Positions 38,079-46,548 of a stretch of 64,000 bases of DNA are shown in pieces. Below the pieces are notes generated by a model that was given only the letters and a program-made list of their open reading frames with translations, was not told the origin of the DNA and searched no databases. This stretch comes from Candidatus Marimicrobium litorale. GTDB taxonomy: Bacteria; Pseudomonadota; Gammaproteobacteria; Pseudomonadales; Halieaceae. Numbering within the stretch: position 1 is the first letter of the stretch; each line of letters starts with the position of its first letter. A program made the position numbers and the translations under genes. The stretch lies in assembly GCF_026262645.1 (NCBI RefSeq), contig NZ_SHNO01000001.1, forward strand, positions 1,674,001 through 1,738,000. The letters run 5' to 3'.

Positions 38079-38340
38079 CTAAATCGCGTCCGTTACCTGG
38101 TAGAGATTCTGGTAACGTCTGAACAATGATCGATCTGCCGCGTAATCCGCGTCGACAGGGTGATGAGGCTTTACCCCGATTTTACGTAAGGGTAGTTCTT
38201 CATTTTTTCCCTCGCTCGCGATGATAACGTCATCTCGAAATACGCATAGATACTGGCAATACAGGCCAGGGCACCCCCCAGTGAAGCCCGGTAGCGCGAA
38301 TTTGAACCATTACCGATTAGTCTCCTGCCGCTGCGCGATT
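38079..38340 (-). pseudogene. Possible remnant of an FGGY-family carbohydrate kinase C-terminus
   Basis: On the minus strand, a frame ending in a stop at 38079-38081 reads KIGVKPHHPVDADYAAD followed by RSLFRRYQNLYQVTDAI. This resembles the C-terminal tail of FGGY sugar kinases (a V-x-P region, then Y/F-x2-R-Y-x3-LY). Just upstream, a different minus frame reads SLGGALACIASIYAYF, similar to the preceding LGAA helix of the same family. The two pieces are in different frames, with no start codon and no catalytic domain. It appears to be the frameshifted tail of a lost gene in the ~340-base gap between two oxidoreductases. The identity is tentative. Confidence 0.4.
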
Positions 38341-38420
38341 ATCCCGCCCACTGTCATTGACATACTCGGGGCAATTACTACTATTTGAGGCCTCACCTCT
38401 GACCTTCAGGTAACACCGGG

Positions 38421-39623
38421 ATGAGCAGTTATTTTGACAAAGCCTTTTCTCCGGCCACTCTGGGCTCAATGCCGCTGAAAAACCGCATAATTAAGGCCGC
38501 AACATACGAGGGCAAGACCCCCGACGGTATTCCCGGAGATGACCTGCTTAACTTTCACAAAGCCATTGTCACTGGTGGCACAGCAATGACGACCATCGGT
38601 TACTGCACCACAGAAGCCGACGGACGCATCAACGACCAGATGATGTGGATGCATGAGGGAATCCGGGACTGGCTGACCGGAATGACACGGGAGCTCAAGC
38701 GCATATCTCCCGGCGCAAAGGTGTCGGGACAAATGACCCACTGTGGCAACTTTTCGAAAAACGCCAAGCTTATGCGACTGAAGCGACCCCTCGGACCGAG
38801 TCGTCGCTTAAACCTGATTGGCGCAGTGGCAGGCATGCCGATAGCAGGCTCTATGACCACTGCCGATATCGACTACCTGGTCCAAACCTACTATGACGCC
38901 GCACGCCTGATGAAGGAAACCGGCTTTGACGCAATAGAGATTCACTTTTCACACGGTTATGGCCTGAGCCAATTTATCAGTCCAAAAACAAATCGCCGTA
39001 ATGACACGTATGGCGGCAGCCTCCTTAATCGCATGCGCCTTCCTCTCAGAGCCCTGGATGCCGTGCGCAAGGCGGTGGGTGATGATTTCCCGATACTTGG
39101 CAAGATGGGCCTCACCGATGGCATCAAACATGGACTGCACATCGACGAGGCGATCGAGGTCAGCGCTTTGCTTGACAAAGGAGGCATAGACGCGCTGATC
39201 TGCTCTGGCGGCACCAGCAGTTTTAATCCCATGATGTATTTTCGCGGGGACACACTGGAAAAAGGTCTGATCGAAGTAGAGAAAAATCCGCTCATGAGAC
39301 TGGGGCTGAAAATGATCGGGCCCCGACTATTTCGATACTATCCCTATCAGGAATTATACTTTCTCGAAGACGCAAAGCGTGTACGAGACAGGGTACAGTG
39401 CCAAATGGTGTACATCGGTGGGTGTACCGACGTTCAGAGTATTGAGACGGTTATGCAGGAAGGCTTTGACTTCGTTCAACTGGGCCGGCCACTTATCAAG
39501 GATCCTGATTTCGTTAAGCATGCGATGGCAGACTCGGATTACAAGAACGGCTGCACACACTGTAATCGCTGCGCTTCACTCATCGAGGCGCCCGGCGGCA
39601 TTTACTGCCCGCTCAACACCTGA
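38421..39623 (+). CDS. Old Yellow Enzyme family NADH:flavin oxidoreductase
   Basis: A 400-residue FMN TIM-barrel oxidoreductase. The N-terminus SPATLGSMPLKNRIIKAATYEG and the active-site region FDAIEIHFSHGYGLSQFISPKTNRRNDTYGGS (normally H-x-A-H-G-Y-L) are typical; here the second catalytic His position is written IHFSHGYG. It ends with a cysteine motif CTHCNRC and a further C ~11 residues later, resembling the 4Fe-4S site of 2,4-dienoyl-CoA-reductase-type enzymes, but lacks their C-terminal FAD/NADPH domain (usual length ~640-670). Role: reduction of an activated C=C bond of an unknown substrate. It is followed 66 bases later by a CoA-transferase. Confidence 0.88.
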   Translation: MSSYFDKAFSPATLGSMPLKNRIIKAATYEGKTPDGIPGDDLLNFHKAIVTGGTAMTTIGYCTTEADGRINDQMMWMHEGIRDWLTGMTRELKRISPGAKVSGQMTHCGNFSKNAKLMRLKRPLGPSRRLNLIGAVAGMPIAGSMTTADIDYLVQTYYDAARLMKETGFDAIEIHFSHGYGLSQFISPKTNRRNDTYGGSLLNRMRLPLRALDAVRKAVGDDFPILGKMGLTDGIKHGLHIDEAIEVSALLDKGGIDALICSGGTSSFNPMMYFRGDTLEKGLIEVEKNPLMRLGLKMIGPRLFRYYPYQELYFLEDAKRVRDRVQCQMVYIGGCTDVQSIETVMQEGFDFVQLGRPLIKDPDFVKHAMADSDYKNGCTHCNRCASLIEAPGGIYCPLNT

Positions 39624-39689
39624 AGTGAACGCGCTGGTGCCTTGAGCAGAATAAACCACGCCCCAGCCAGAAGAGAACAGGACAACATT

Positions 39690-40910
39690 ATGGATGTAAA
39701 ACTTTCACAGAGCCCCACTGGCCCACTCAAGGGTATTCGCGTCATCGATATCACCTCCATGATCACCGGGCCGCTGTGTTCACAGCAACTGGGAGACCTG
39801 GGCGCTGACGTAGTCAAAATTGAGCCTCTGCACGGAGAAGTCGCGCGCTGGATGACACCGCCGCAGAAAGCCGGCCTTAGCGGCTTCTATTCGCAGATGA
39901 ACCGCAACAAGCGCAGCCTGTCTATCGATATGAAAAATCCGACTGGCATCGAAATTATTCGCGAGCTTGTGCAGGACGCTGACATATTGGTTGAAAATTT
40001 CCGCAGCGGTGTGCTGGAGCGCCTCGGCATAGGCTACGAAGATCTGCGCAAGCTGAATGAGCGCCTCGTCTTCGTCTCAATCACGGGTTTCGGCCCCACT
40101 GGCCCCTATGCCCATAAGCCTGCTTACGACCCCATAGCGCAGGGACTGGTGGGCATGATGCATATTCAGGGCATGCCTTTTGGCGGCAAGCCCCAACTAA
40201 TCCAGTCTGCCATCGTGGACAAGACCACCGCCACTACCGCCGCTGGTGTCGCCATGGCCGCTCTCTATGCACGTGACTGCCAGGGCGGGACAGGCAAGGG
40301 CCAACGCGTAGATGTGCCGATGATCGATGCCTGGGCAATCAACTCCCTTCCGGACATGATCCCCGTGGACAGTTTCGTGCCCAACGACATGCAGGATCCA
40401 GCTCCACTGGCTGTACTGCGCACATTTGAGACCGCCGACGGCTACGTGGTCGGTATGGCCCTGCAGGACAACCACTTTGAAGGTCTGTGCAATGCACTGG
40501 AATGTACCGAGCTGCTGGACCGTGAGGGTATGCGAAACGTTGGTGAGAGAGTCAATGACTTCGGCCCATGGCTAGATGCCATTGGCGCTGTCATGAAAAG
40601 CTTCACAACTGACGATCTGCTGTCACGTCTGGACGAGGCAGGCGTACCCTTTGGTCCTGTGAAAACCATCCGCGAATTCGTCGAGGACCCACAGGCAAAG
40701 CACAATCGCACCATTTTTGATGCAGATCATCCCGAAGCTGGCACCATGCGCTATGTACGCTACCCTGGGCATTTGTCAGACACTCCGGCTGGCCTCTACC
40801 GCCACCCTCCCCGTCTGGGTGAACACAGCGCCGAGGTACTCAGGGAAGTGGGTTACAGCGACGAGGAGATCGAGCGCCTGCTAGGTAACGGTGTCATAGG
40901 CGCCTACTGA
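39690..40910 (+). CDS. CaiB/BaiF (class III) CoA-transferase
   Basis: A 406-residue class III CoA-transferase. Seen: GPLKGIRVIDITSMITGPLCSQQLGDLGADVVKIEP, the NRNKRSLSID motif, and DILVENFRSGVLERLGIGY. The catalytic Asp is in RVDVPMIDAWAI. The C-terminal region PFGPVKTIREFVEDPQA is typical. These enzymes move CoA between carboxylates, and homologues include epimerases of branched acyl-CoAs. The ATG at 39690 is preceded by GAACAGGAC; a longer frame to 39642 is rejected. The stop overlaps the end of the converging TPR gene by seven bases. It is probably co-transcribed with the OYE enzyme upstream. Confidence 0.92.
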   Translation: MDVKLSQSPTGPLKGIRVIDITSMITGPLCSQQLGDLGADVVKIEPLHGEVARWMTPPQKAGLSGFYSQMNRNKRSLSIDMKNPTGIEIIRELVQDADILVENFRSGVLERLGIGYEDLRKLNERLVFVSITGFGPTGPYAHKPAYDPIAQGLVGMMHIQGMPFGGKPQLIQSAIVDKTTATTAAGVAMAALYARDCQGGTGKGQRVDVPMIDAWAINSLPDMIPVDSFVPNDMQDPAPLAVLRTFETADGYVVGMALQDNHFEGLCNALECTELLDREGMRNVGERVNDFGPWLDAIGAVMKSFTTDDLLSRLDEAGVPFGPVKTIREFVEDPQAKHNRTIFDADHPEAGTMRYVRYPGHLSDTPAGLYRHPPRLGEHSAEVLREVGYSDEEIERLLGNGVIGAY

Positions 40911-43669
40911 GGTGTCTCGGACTGCAGGGACTGCAGCAGCTCGAGCGCCTCGGCTCGCTCCGGAAACGACGCAGCGTCCTCCTTAGTCAGGTCAGTAAGC
41001 GTATCAAGGGCGACTGCCTCGTCACCCAGCGCCGCATCTATCATTGCACTGTGGTAGCGCATTGACGGCTCATCCGGCGCATCCAACAGCGCTTGTCGAA
41101 TGGTGTATCGCGCGGCCACATTGTCTCCCGCCAGATGTTGCAAGTAGGCTTGGGTGTCGAGTACCGCCGGGGTCGGAGACAGCGCTACAGCCCTTTCGAT
41201 AAAAGACATTGCCCGAAGAATATTCACTTCCCGCATATTCCATGCCAGATTATTGAGGGCAACAACATTGTTCGGGTTGATGGCCAGCACTTTCTGATAA
41301 TGAAAAATCGCGGAAGCCATATCACCCGTTGCCTGAAAATGATTGGCAAGGGCACCTTGTACATTCACATCCCTGGGGTGGTCCTTAATCCAACCCTGCA
41401 TCAACGCCACGGCATCGTCGTTACGCCCCAAGGCCTTGTAGTATGTTGCCAGCTCTACTGCCGTCTGCGCTGTAGGCGCGAGTTCATAAGCCTGCTTGAA
41501 CAATGCCAACGCTGCGGCAGAGTCTCCCGAGAAACGAGCTTTCAAGGCTTGCAACATAATGACATCTGGTGACTCCGGCGCCAGCCTGCCGAGTGTGTCA
41601 ACGTATTCGGTAAATTCCTCGGTCTCTTCCTCGCGATAGGCCATACGAGCAAGCCCCGTCAATGCGGGCATGTATTCCGGGTCCATCTCGATGGCCTGCA
41701 ACAGTTCCTTTTTGCTCAAGTCGCCATCACCAGCGCCGCTGGCAGCTATAGCAAGCAGGTAATGCAACCTTGCGGAGCCGGGGCTCAATTCCACCAGTTG
41801 CTCGAATTGCTCGACAGCACCCGTATATCGCCCCTGCTGCAGCCGCGCGAGACCACGCACCTCAAGTACGGCGAGATTACGCTGCCTGGCGCTGCTCAGG
41901 GGAGAGAGCAGCCCTTCAACTCGCGCCGTATTCCCGGTAGCTAAGTAATGTCGAGCCAGGTTAAGACGAGGTTCGACTGTATCTGGATGAGCCTTGATAG
42001 CACGCTTAAGGCCTGTGACCATCGCCATAACATTCCCTTCCGCTGCATCCAGCGCCGCCACCTGGAGCAAGGCGGAGAAATCATTCCTGTTGTGCTTCAG
42101 AATATCCTCGTAATACGCTCGAACCGAAGCGCGGTCTTCATCCTCCAGCGCTATGTGGGCGAGATTCTGGTTAGAGAAGGAGTCTCCGGGGCTGCGAGCC
42201 AAAGCATTGCCAAATATTTCACGGGCCTTTTCATTGTCCCCCCCTGCCATATAGACCCTGGCGAGTAGGTGCACAGGCGACAGCTGTTCAAGATCGCGAA
42301 ACTGATACGACTTGGCTTGTTCAACCGCGGCGGTATAGTCTTCATCCGACAGCGACTGCCGTATTTTGAGAATGTCATCTTGTGGGAAATTTATCTCGCT
42401 GTCTAAATCGCTTGTCGGCCTCCCGGCCTCTTCGCCGCCAAAATCGCGAAACACTAACGAGACTTCATTACGCAAAGGCACAATCGCCCAATCCGGATTC
42501 ACTTCAGCGATACGATCATACAGCACCATTCCGGCGTAGACGTTGTCGTCCATCAGGTATGCATTCCCCATGATATTTAGAGCGGCAAGATCATTCGGCG
42601 AACTCTCTACAACTGGTCGCACAATGTCTTGTGCATCCTTCATATTGCCAACCTGCATAAGCGTAATGGCGAACAGCTTCCGGCCAGCCCCACTCTCCGG
42701 CGCCAATTCATAAAACTTGCGTGCGTAGGTCTGTGACAATGCCTCGTTACCCTCAATCAAATAGGAGATCGCGAGATAATAGGGAATGATCGGAAACTGC
42801 TCAGACAGTGTTTCAGCATCACGCAGAGCACTGGACGCGCCAAGAAAGTCGCCGGCCTGAAACAAAAGTACACCGTTAATATAATTCGCTGCAGCACCCC
42901 GTGGCGCCATTTCCAGTAGAATGGTCGCATCCTCTTGCGCCGCTTCATAATTTTCCACACGGATATTGAGTAGCGCACGTGCGACCCGGTCTGCGTAGGC
43001 AAAGTTGGAGAGCTCGATAGATTGATCCAATGCTGCACGGGCTTCTTCGTAACGCTGAAGCCGCATGAGCGCTTGTCCTTTCAAACGCCAGGCTAATTCG
43101 TTCCTGTTTTCCTTTTCCAGTGCAGCCTCGATAAGCGCAAGTGCCTGCTCATATTCTCCCTGATTCATAGATATGGAGGCACCGGCCAGATTAAACGCCT
43201 CGGAGTCAGGGTCAATCGCGCGAGCCTGCTCTAACAGTTCATTCGCCTCACCCTCTTTCCCTTGCGCATTGGCTGCCAATGCCTGACTGGAAAGCAGCGT
43301 GGCTACCGCAGCGGCGCCAAGCCCCTCCTTTGTAAGAGCAAGAACCCCGTCGTAATCGCCCTGCGCTAGATATACGCGACCGATAGCGGGACGCACATCA
43401 TCTAACGGCCAACCAAGAGCCTCCGCCCGCCGGAACTCATGTGCCGCTAAAGCGAGGTTCCCACTCCCCAGGAAGATTTCACCCAGCAGCCAACGCGCTT
43501 CCGCCAAAGAGGGGTCCTGCTGGAGTGCATTTTGTAACTCAATAGTGGCAGATGCGGCGTCTGATTGAGCCAGGTAGTCTTTTGCTCGCGCCATGTACTC
43601 ATCGCTACCTAGTCGCGAGCCACAAGCCACCAGTAACATCAATAGACAGGTTACAACCGCATTGCGCAT
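40904..43669 (-). CDS. PrsT-like TPR lipoprotein (PEP-CTERM/EPS-type)
   Basis: A 921-residue lipoprotein. The N-terminal signal ends in LLMLLVACGSR (lipobox, Cys ~15). The rest is a long run of TPR units (about 20) such as AYLAQGDYDGVLAL, NEALSQTYARKFYELAP, and at the C-terminus IFHYQKVLAINPNNVVALNNLAW and AVLDTQAYLQHLAGDNVAA. Length and layout match the PEP-CTERM-system TPR-repeat lipoprotein family (TIGR02917, PrsT), linked to exosortase/exopolysaccharide loci. No exosortase or polysaccharide gene is seen in the window. The ATG at 43669 has GGAGCGGGGA upstream; a longer in-frame start is rejected. Confidence 0.85.
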   Translation of the reverse strand: MRNAVVTCLLMLLVACGSRLGSDEYMARAKDYLAQSDAASATIELQNALQQDPSLAEARWLLGEIFLGSGNLALAAHEFRRAEALGWPLDDVRPAIGRVYLAQGDYDGVLALTKEGLGAAAVATLLSSQALAANAQGKEGEANELLEQARAIDPDSEAFNLAGASISMNQGEYEQALALIEAALEKENRNELAWRLKGQALMRLQRYEEARAALDQSIELSNFAYADRVARALLNIRVENYEAAQEDATILLEMAPRGAAANYINGVLLFQAGDFLGASSALRDAETLSEQFPIIPYYLAISYLIEGNEALSQTYARKFYELAPESGAGRKLFAITLMQVGNMKDAQDIVRPVVESSPNDLAALNIMGNAYLMDDNVYAGMVLYDRIAEVNPDWAIVPLRNEVSLVFRDFGGEEAGRPTSDLDSEINFPQDDILKIRQSLSDEDYTAAVEQAKSYQFRDLEQLSPVHLLARVYMAGGDNEKAREIFGNALARSPGDSFSNQNLAHIALEDEDRASVRAYYEDILKHNRNDFSALLQVAALDAAEGNVMAMVTGLKRAIKAHPDTVEPRLNLARHYLATGNTARVEGLLSPLSSARQRNLAVLEVRGLARLQQGRYTGAVEQFEQLVELSPGSARLHYLLAIAASGAGDGDLSKKELLQAIEMDPEYMPALTGLARMAYREEETEEFTEYVDTLGRLAPESPDVIMLQALKARFSGDSAAALALFKQAYELAPTAQTAVELATYYKALGRNDDAVALMQGWIKDHPRDVNVQGALANHFQATGDMASAIFHYQKVLAINPNNVVALNNLAWNMREVNILRAMSFIERAVALSPTPAVLDTQAYLQHLAGDNVAARYTIRQALLDAPDEPSMRYHSAMIDAALGDEAVALDTLTDLTKEDAASFPERAEALELLQSLQSETPQ

Positions 43670-43798
43670 GATATATCCCCGCTCCATTTTCAACCGCGCG
43701 ACCCTCTAGTGCCGTATGGTATTCCGTGTTACCAAAACCTCCTGCCCCAGCAGTCTAGCATGCTTCAGCAGCCGAAAACTCTGACTGCCCGCCGTTTA

Positions 43799-44974
43799 TC
43801 ACCTCACCTTTTGAGCAGTGGGAACAGGCATTGCACATGCGCCAGCTCGATTACTTACCGCCGCACACAAATGCGCAGAGCGCAACGGGTTTGCATCCAT
43901 GCCGCTGGTTAACAGGCTGAATGAAATACCGCTCTGTGGGTCGCCCCACGCAACCTGCCCTCCAGCACCCGGGTGCCCGAACGTACGGGGCGATACGGTA
44001 GTGCCCATACCGCGATGCGACAGGTATTTTCCACTCCCGGCAATCACTACACCCAAGCCGCGATTTGCCGGAGCGCCGGTAATGGGGTCCGCGTAATCAA
44101 CGCGCACCCGGCCCGTCGCGTCCGCCAGTACATCAGGGCGCCAAAGCCCACTTGGGTTATACATCAATGCCTGATAGAACAACGCTAGATCAGCGGCAGT
44201 ACCAACCGCGCCGCCACCGGGCACGCCCAGTTGACGCACTTCGGGTTTGTTAAACATCAGCAGCGACTGTTCCGCGAAACCGGGCAGGCGAACGTTCCGA
44301 CCAAAGAGTTCTCTGACCTCCTGTGGACTCGGCGGCTCGCCCACTAATTCCACGGTAGCAATATTTTTCTGCGTGTCTAGCGGCAAGCCCAGATGCAAAC
44401 CTCCAAGCCCGAGGGGATCGAGCACGCACGTCTGCAGATGGATACGATAATCCTCTCCCGTAATCACCTCGATTAATTCCGCCAGTACCCAGTGGGCAGA
44501 GAGGGGGTGGTATTCCATTCGACTACCGGGGACCCAGTCAAGCGTCCACTCACGCATCCTGTCCAGCCTTCCCTGACGTGTCCACCAATCGGGAGCATCG
44601 AGATCCGCGTGGGGAAAACCACTCGTATGGCACAAGACCTGCTCTACCGTTATGTCTTGCTTGCCTTGCTCCGAAAACAATGGGATATATCTGCTTACCC
44701 GTTCTGAAATATCCAGCAGTCCCTGACCCATGAGGTGCCAGATTACCGAAGCCACCAACGGCTTGGTGCAGGAAAATATGTTGTAGCGCGTGGAGGCATC
44801 CGCTTTGCCGAACGTCTCGAAAAACGCCACCTTGCCGTGTCGCGCCAGAGCCACCTGTATAGAAGGCAGCGGACCTTTGTCGATAGCATGCTGCAGCCGG
44901 CCCCTTAAATCGGCGAGCCTTCCGCTATCCAGACCCAGTTCGGTGGCGACCGCAGTGCTGTAATCCGCTTCCAA
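43799..44974 (-). CDS. Serine hydrolase, beta-lactamase family
   Basis: A 391-residue class C beta-lactamase-like hydrolase. The S-x-x-K nucleophile is FSCTKPLVAS; the Tyr region is MEYHPLSAHWVLAELI; GGGAVGTAADLALFYQALM and FGHPGAGGQVAWGDP are the C-terminal landmarks. No signal peptide. The start is TTG at 44974 with GAGGCG upstream. It is the last gene of a likely operon (epoxide-hydrolase-like, membrane protein, broken methyltransferase, this gene), beginning 12 bases after the broken methyltransferase ends. The substrate is unknown; esterase or lactonase activity is typical. Confidence 0.86.
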   Translation of the reverse strand: MEADYSTAVATELGLDSGRLADLRGRLQHAIDKGPLPSIQVALARHGKVAFFETFGKADASTRYNIFSCTKPLVASVIWHLMGQGLLDISERVSRYIPLFSEQGKQDITVEQVLCHTSGFPHADLDAPDWWTRQGRLDRMREWTLDWVPGSRMEYHPLSAHWVLAELIEVITGEDYRIHLQTCVLDPLGLGGLHLGLPLDTQKNIATVELVGEPPSPQEVRELFGRNVRLPGFAEQSLLMFNKPEVRQLGVPGGGAVGTAADLALFYQALMYNPSGLWRPDVLADATGRVRVDYADPITGAPANRGLGVVIAGSGKYLSHRGMGTTVSPRTFGHPGAGGQVAWGDPQSGISFSLLTSGMDANPLRSAHLCAAVSNRAGACAMPVPTAQKVR

Positions 44975-44986
44975 GTTGACATCGCC

Positions 44987-45594
44987 TCAGGCGGGTTTAA
45001 TCGCGCGAATGGTTTTCACTACATCCATAAAAAGGTTATTCACCTCCTGTATTTCAAACCCAGCCGCACGCACATTTGCCACAGTAGTTCGATTCATTTA
45101 CAGCCCGACTCTGCGAGTCAAAAATGTCATTAAGTTCATCATGAACTTAAAGGGATAATAGCGGGAACCCGTGTGTTCAAACATATACAGTTCGCCTCCG
45201 GGCTTAAGGACCCGGCGCAAAGAGACCACGCCCTCCACAGGGCGCGGCACAGAACAGAAGGTGCATGAAGTAAATACCTGATCAAAACTGTCGTCCACGA
45301 AATCCAGTTCGTGGACATCGGCGACCTGCACGTCGATCTCTCCGTCGTAGGCAGCAACACGGGGGCGGGCTACCTCCAGCATCTTCGGACTGGTATCGAT
45401 AGCGGTGATTTTTTTTGTGGCGGGGAAGTCTCAACATCCAACCCGGCGCCCAGAGCGAGAAACAGGATTTTCCCATCTATATCGTTAAACAACGCCTGCT
45501 TTAAAGGACGCCAGCGCTGCTCCGCTCCCCGACCCGCCATGATGTCGAAAGTGGGCGCAGCCTTGTCCCACTTTGCCCGGGTAATATTATCCAC
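44987..45594 (-). pseudogene. Class I SAM-dependent methyltransferase, broken
   Basis: Methyltransferase of the UbiE/type-11 group, disrupted twice. From GTG 45594 (good AAGGAG upstream) the frame reads AKWDKAAPTFDIMAGRGAEQRW... KILFLALGAGLDVET, the SAM motif I region. At a run of eight A residues (minus strand; 45409-45416) it leaves the family sequence; one frame over, the text resumes as ITAIDTSPKMLEVARPRVAAY, DVHELDFVDDSFDQVF, VPRPVEGVVSLRRVLKPGGELYMFEH. That frame then meets TAA (45098-45100), but the same frame continues MNRTTVANVRAAGFEIQEV... DVVKTIRAIKPA to TGA at 44987-44989, the normal C-terminus. So there is one frameshift and one nonsense codon. A sequencing error could explain the homopolymer lesion, less easily the stop. 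Confidence 0.8.
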
Positions 45595-45596
45595 TG

Positions 45597-45983
45597 TCAA
45601 CGCTCCTTGCGCAGATCGCGAATGCCTCGCAATCTGCTGTTCATGATCCATATAATCACTATCGCTAAAAGACCGCAGGCCATACCTACTAATGCTCCCG
45701 CTTTGACGGAAACAGGCGACATCGCTACCCACATACCGACCACCATGCCGCTCATCATGCCGCCAAACATTGTCGACAACATCACCTCCATGGCGCCAAA
45801 CAATACACCCAATGGCAGCCACAAAACGGTGCCAACTACCATACCAAGCACCATTGCCAGGATCATGGCCAAAAACATATTCCAGTCTTCACCCACAACC
45901 AATGCGGCCAAAACACCAGCTACCAGACCAACAGCAATATTGCTGAACAAGTCGCCAAGGACGAAATAGAAACGCGAATCCAC
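45597..45983 (-). CDS. Small polytopic membrane protein, unknown
   Basis: A 128-residue hydrophobic protein with three to four predicted membrane segments: LFSNIAVGLVAGVLAALVVG, MFLAMILAMVLGMVVGTVLW, a third rich in Met and Gly (VMLSTMFGGMMSGMVVGMWVA), and a fourth VGMACGLLAIVIIWIM, then a short basic tail (RLRGIRDLRKER). No family recognised. The start is GTG 45983, six bases after GGAGGT; an upstream TTG frame is rejected. The stop is two bases from the methyltransferase GTG, and the latter's ribosome-binding site lies inside this gene. Part of the epoxide-hydrolase-like operon. Confidence 0.7.
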   Translation of the reverse strand: MDSRFYFVLGDLFSNIAVGLVAGVLAALVVGEDWNMFLAMILAMVLGMVVGTVLWLPLGVLFGAMEVMLSTMFGGMMSGMVVGMWVAMSPVSVKAGALVGMACGLLAIVIIWIMNSRLRGIRDLRKER

Positions 45984-46010
45984 CGCGCCACCTCCGGTCA
46001 AAGCTAAAAA

Positions 46011-46373
46011 CTAAGCGAAACCACCCATGTCAAAGTAGTCTCGCCATGCGCTGATCTTGCCGTCTACAAGCTCAAAAACACCCATAACCGGGAGTTCTAT
46101 GCGCTTTTCGCCCATCTGCAGGATATCAGTGCGCTCATTCATCACCACCCCTCGTCCGTCGTCTACCTGGTGATGGACAATAAAGTTAATCTCTGTCGTG
46201 GTAGCCATAAAGCCATCGATGAATTCGCGAATCAACGTCTTGCCAACATGCGGCGGTCCCATTGGAACATTCGCATAAGACGCATCATCGGTGAAGTGCG
46301 CCATTACCGCGTCGATATCCAGACTGTTCCACGCAGCCATGAAGCCGTCAATAATTTCCGTGTTACTTGCCAT
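46011..46373 (-). CDS. Limonene-1,2-epoxide hydrolase-type (SnoaL/NTF2 fold) protein
   Basis: A 120-residue NTF2-fold protein resembling limonene epoxide hydrolase. The sequence AAWNSLDIDAVMAHFTDDASYANVPMGPPHVGKTLIREFI is followed by the charged catalytic-type motifs MNERTDILQ and ISAWRDYFDMGGF, where LEH places its Asp-Arg-Asp triad (Asp in ERTD, Arg and Asp in WRDYFD). The ATG at 46373 follows AGGAGGAGACC; a longer frame is rejected. LEHs open cyclic epoxides without a covalent intermediate, and related enzymes act on terpene and steroid epoxides. It is the first gene of a four-gene operon, divergent from a CoA-transferase. Confidence 0.88.
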   Translation of the reverse strand: MASNTEIIDGFMAAWNSLDIDAVMAHFTDDASYANVPMGPPHVGKTLIREFIDGFMATTTEINFIVHHQVDDGRGVVMNERTDILQMGEKRIELPVMGVFELVDGKISAWRDYFDMGGFA

Positions 46374-46548
46374 CGGTCTCCTCCTTGTTTTCGCCGGCGT
46401 AGGTCGCGACGGACCTACATTCTTGCGAAATCTGAGGCCATTGTCGACACCAACAGCCAATCAATAAGATAAGAAAAAGAAAATGTCTGAACTTGGTCAC
46501 CCTTGCGATAGAATCGAAGTGCAGCAGGGCAATTATGGAGAAAAAACC

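Noticed and set aside
38090-38420. tRNA gene in the gap before the Old Yellow Enzyme
   Set aside because: A GAATTTGAACC stretch recalls a T-arm, but no acceptor stem or anticodon arm can be folded.
45370-45822. 150-residue single minus-strand protein
   Set aside because: The N-terminal part is antisense-frame noise over the membrane-protein gene; only the C-terminal half is methyltransferase, which is reported as part of the pseudogene.
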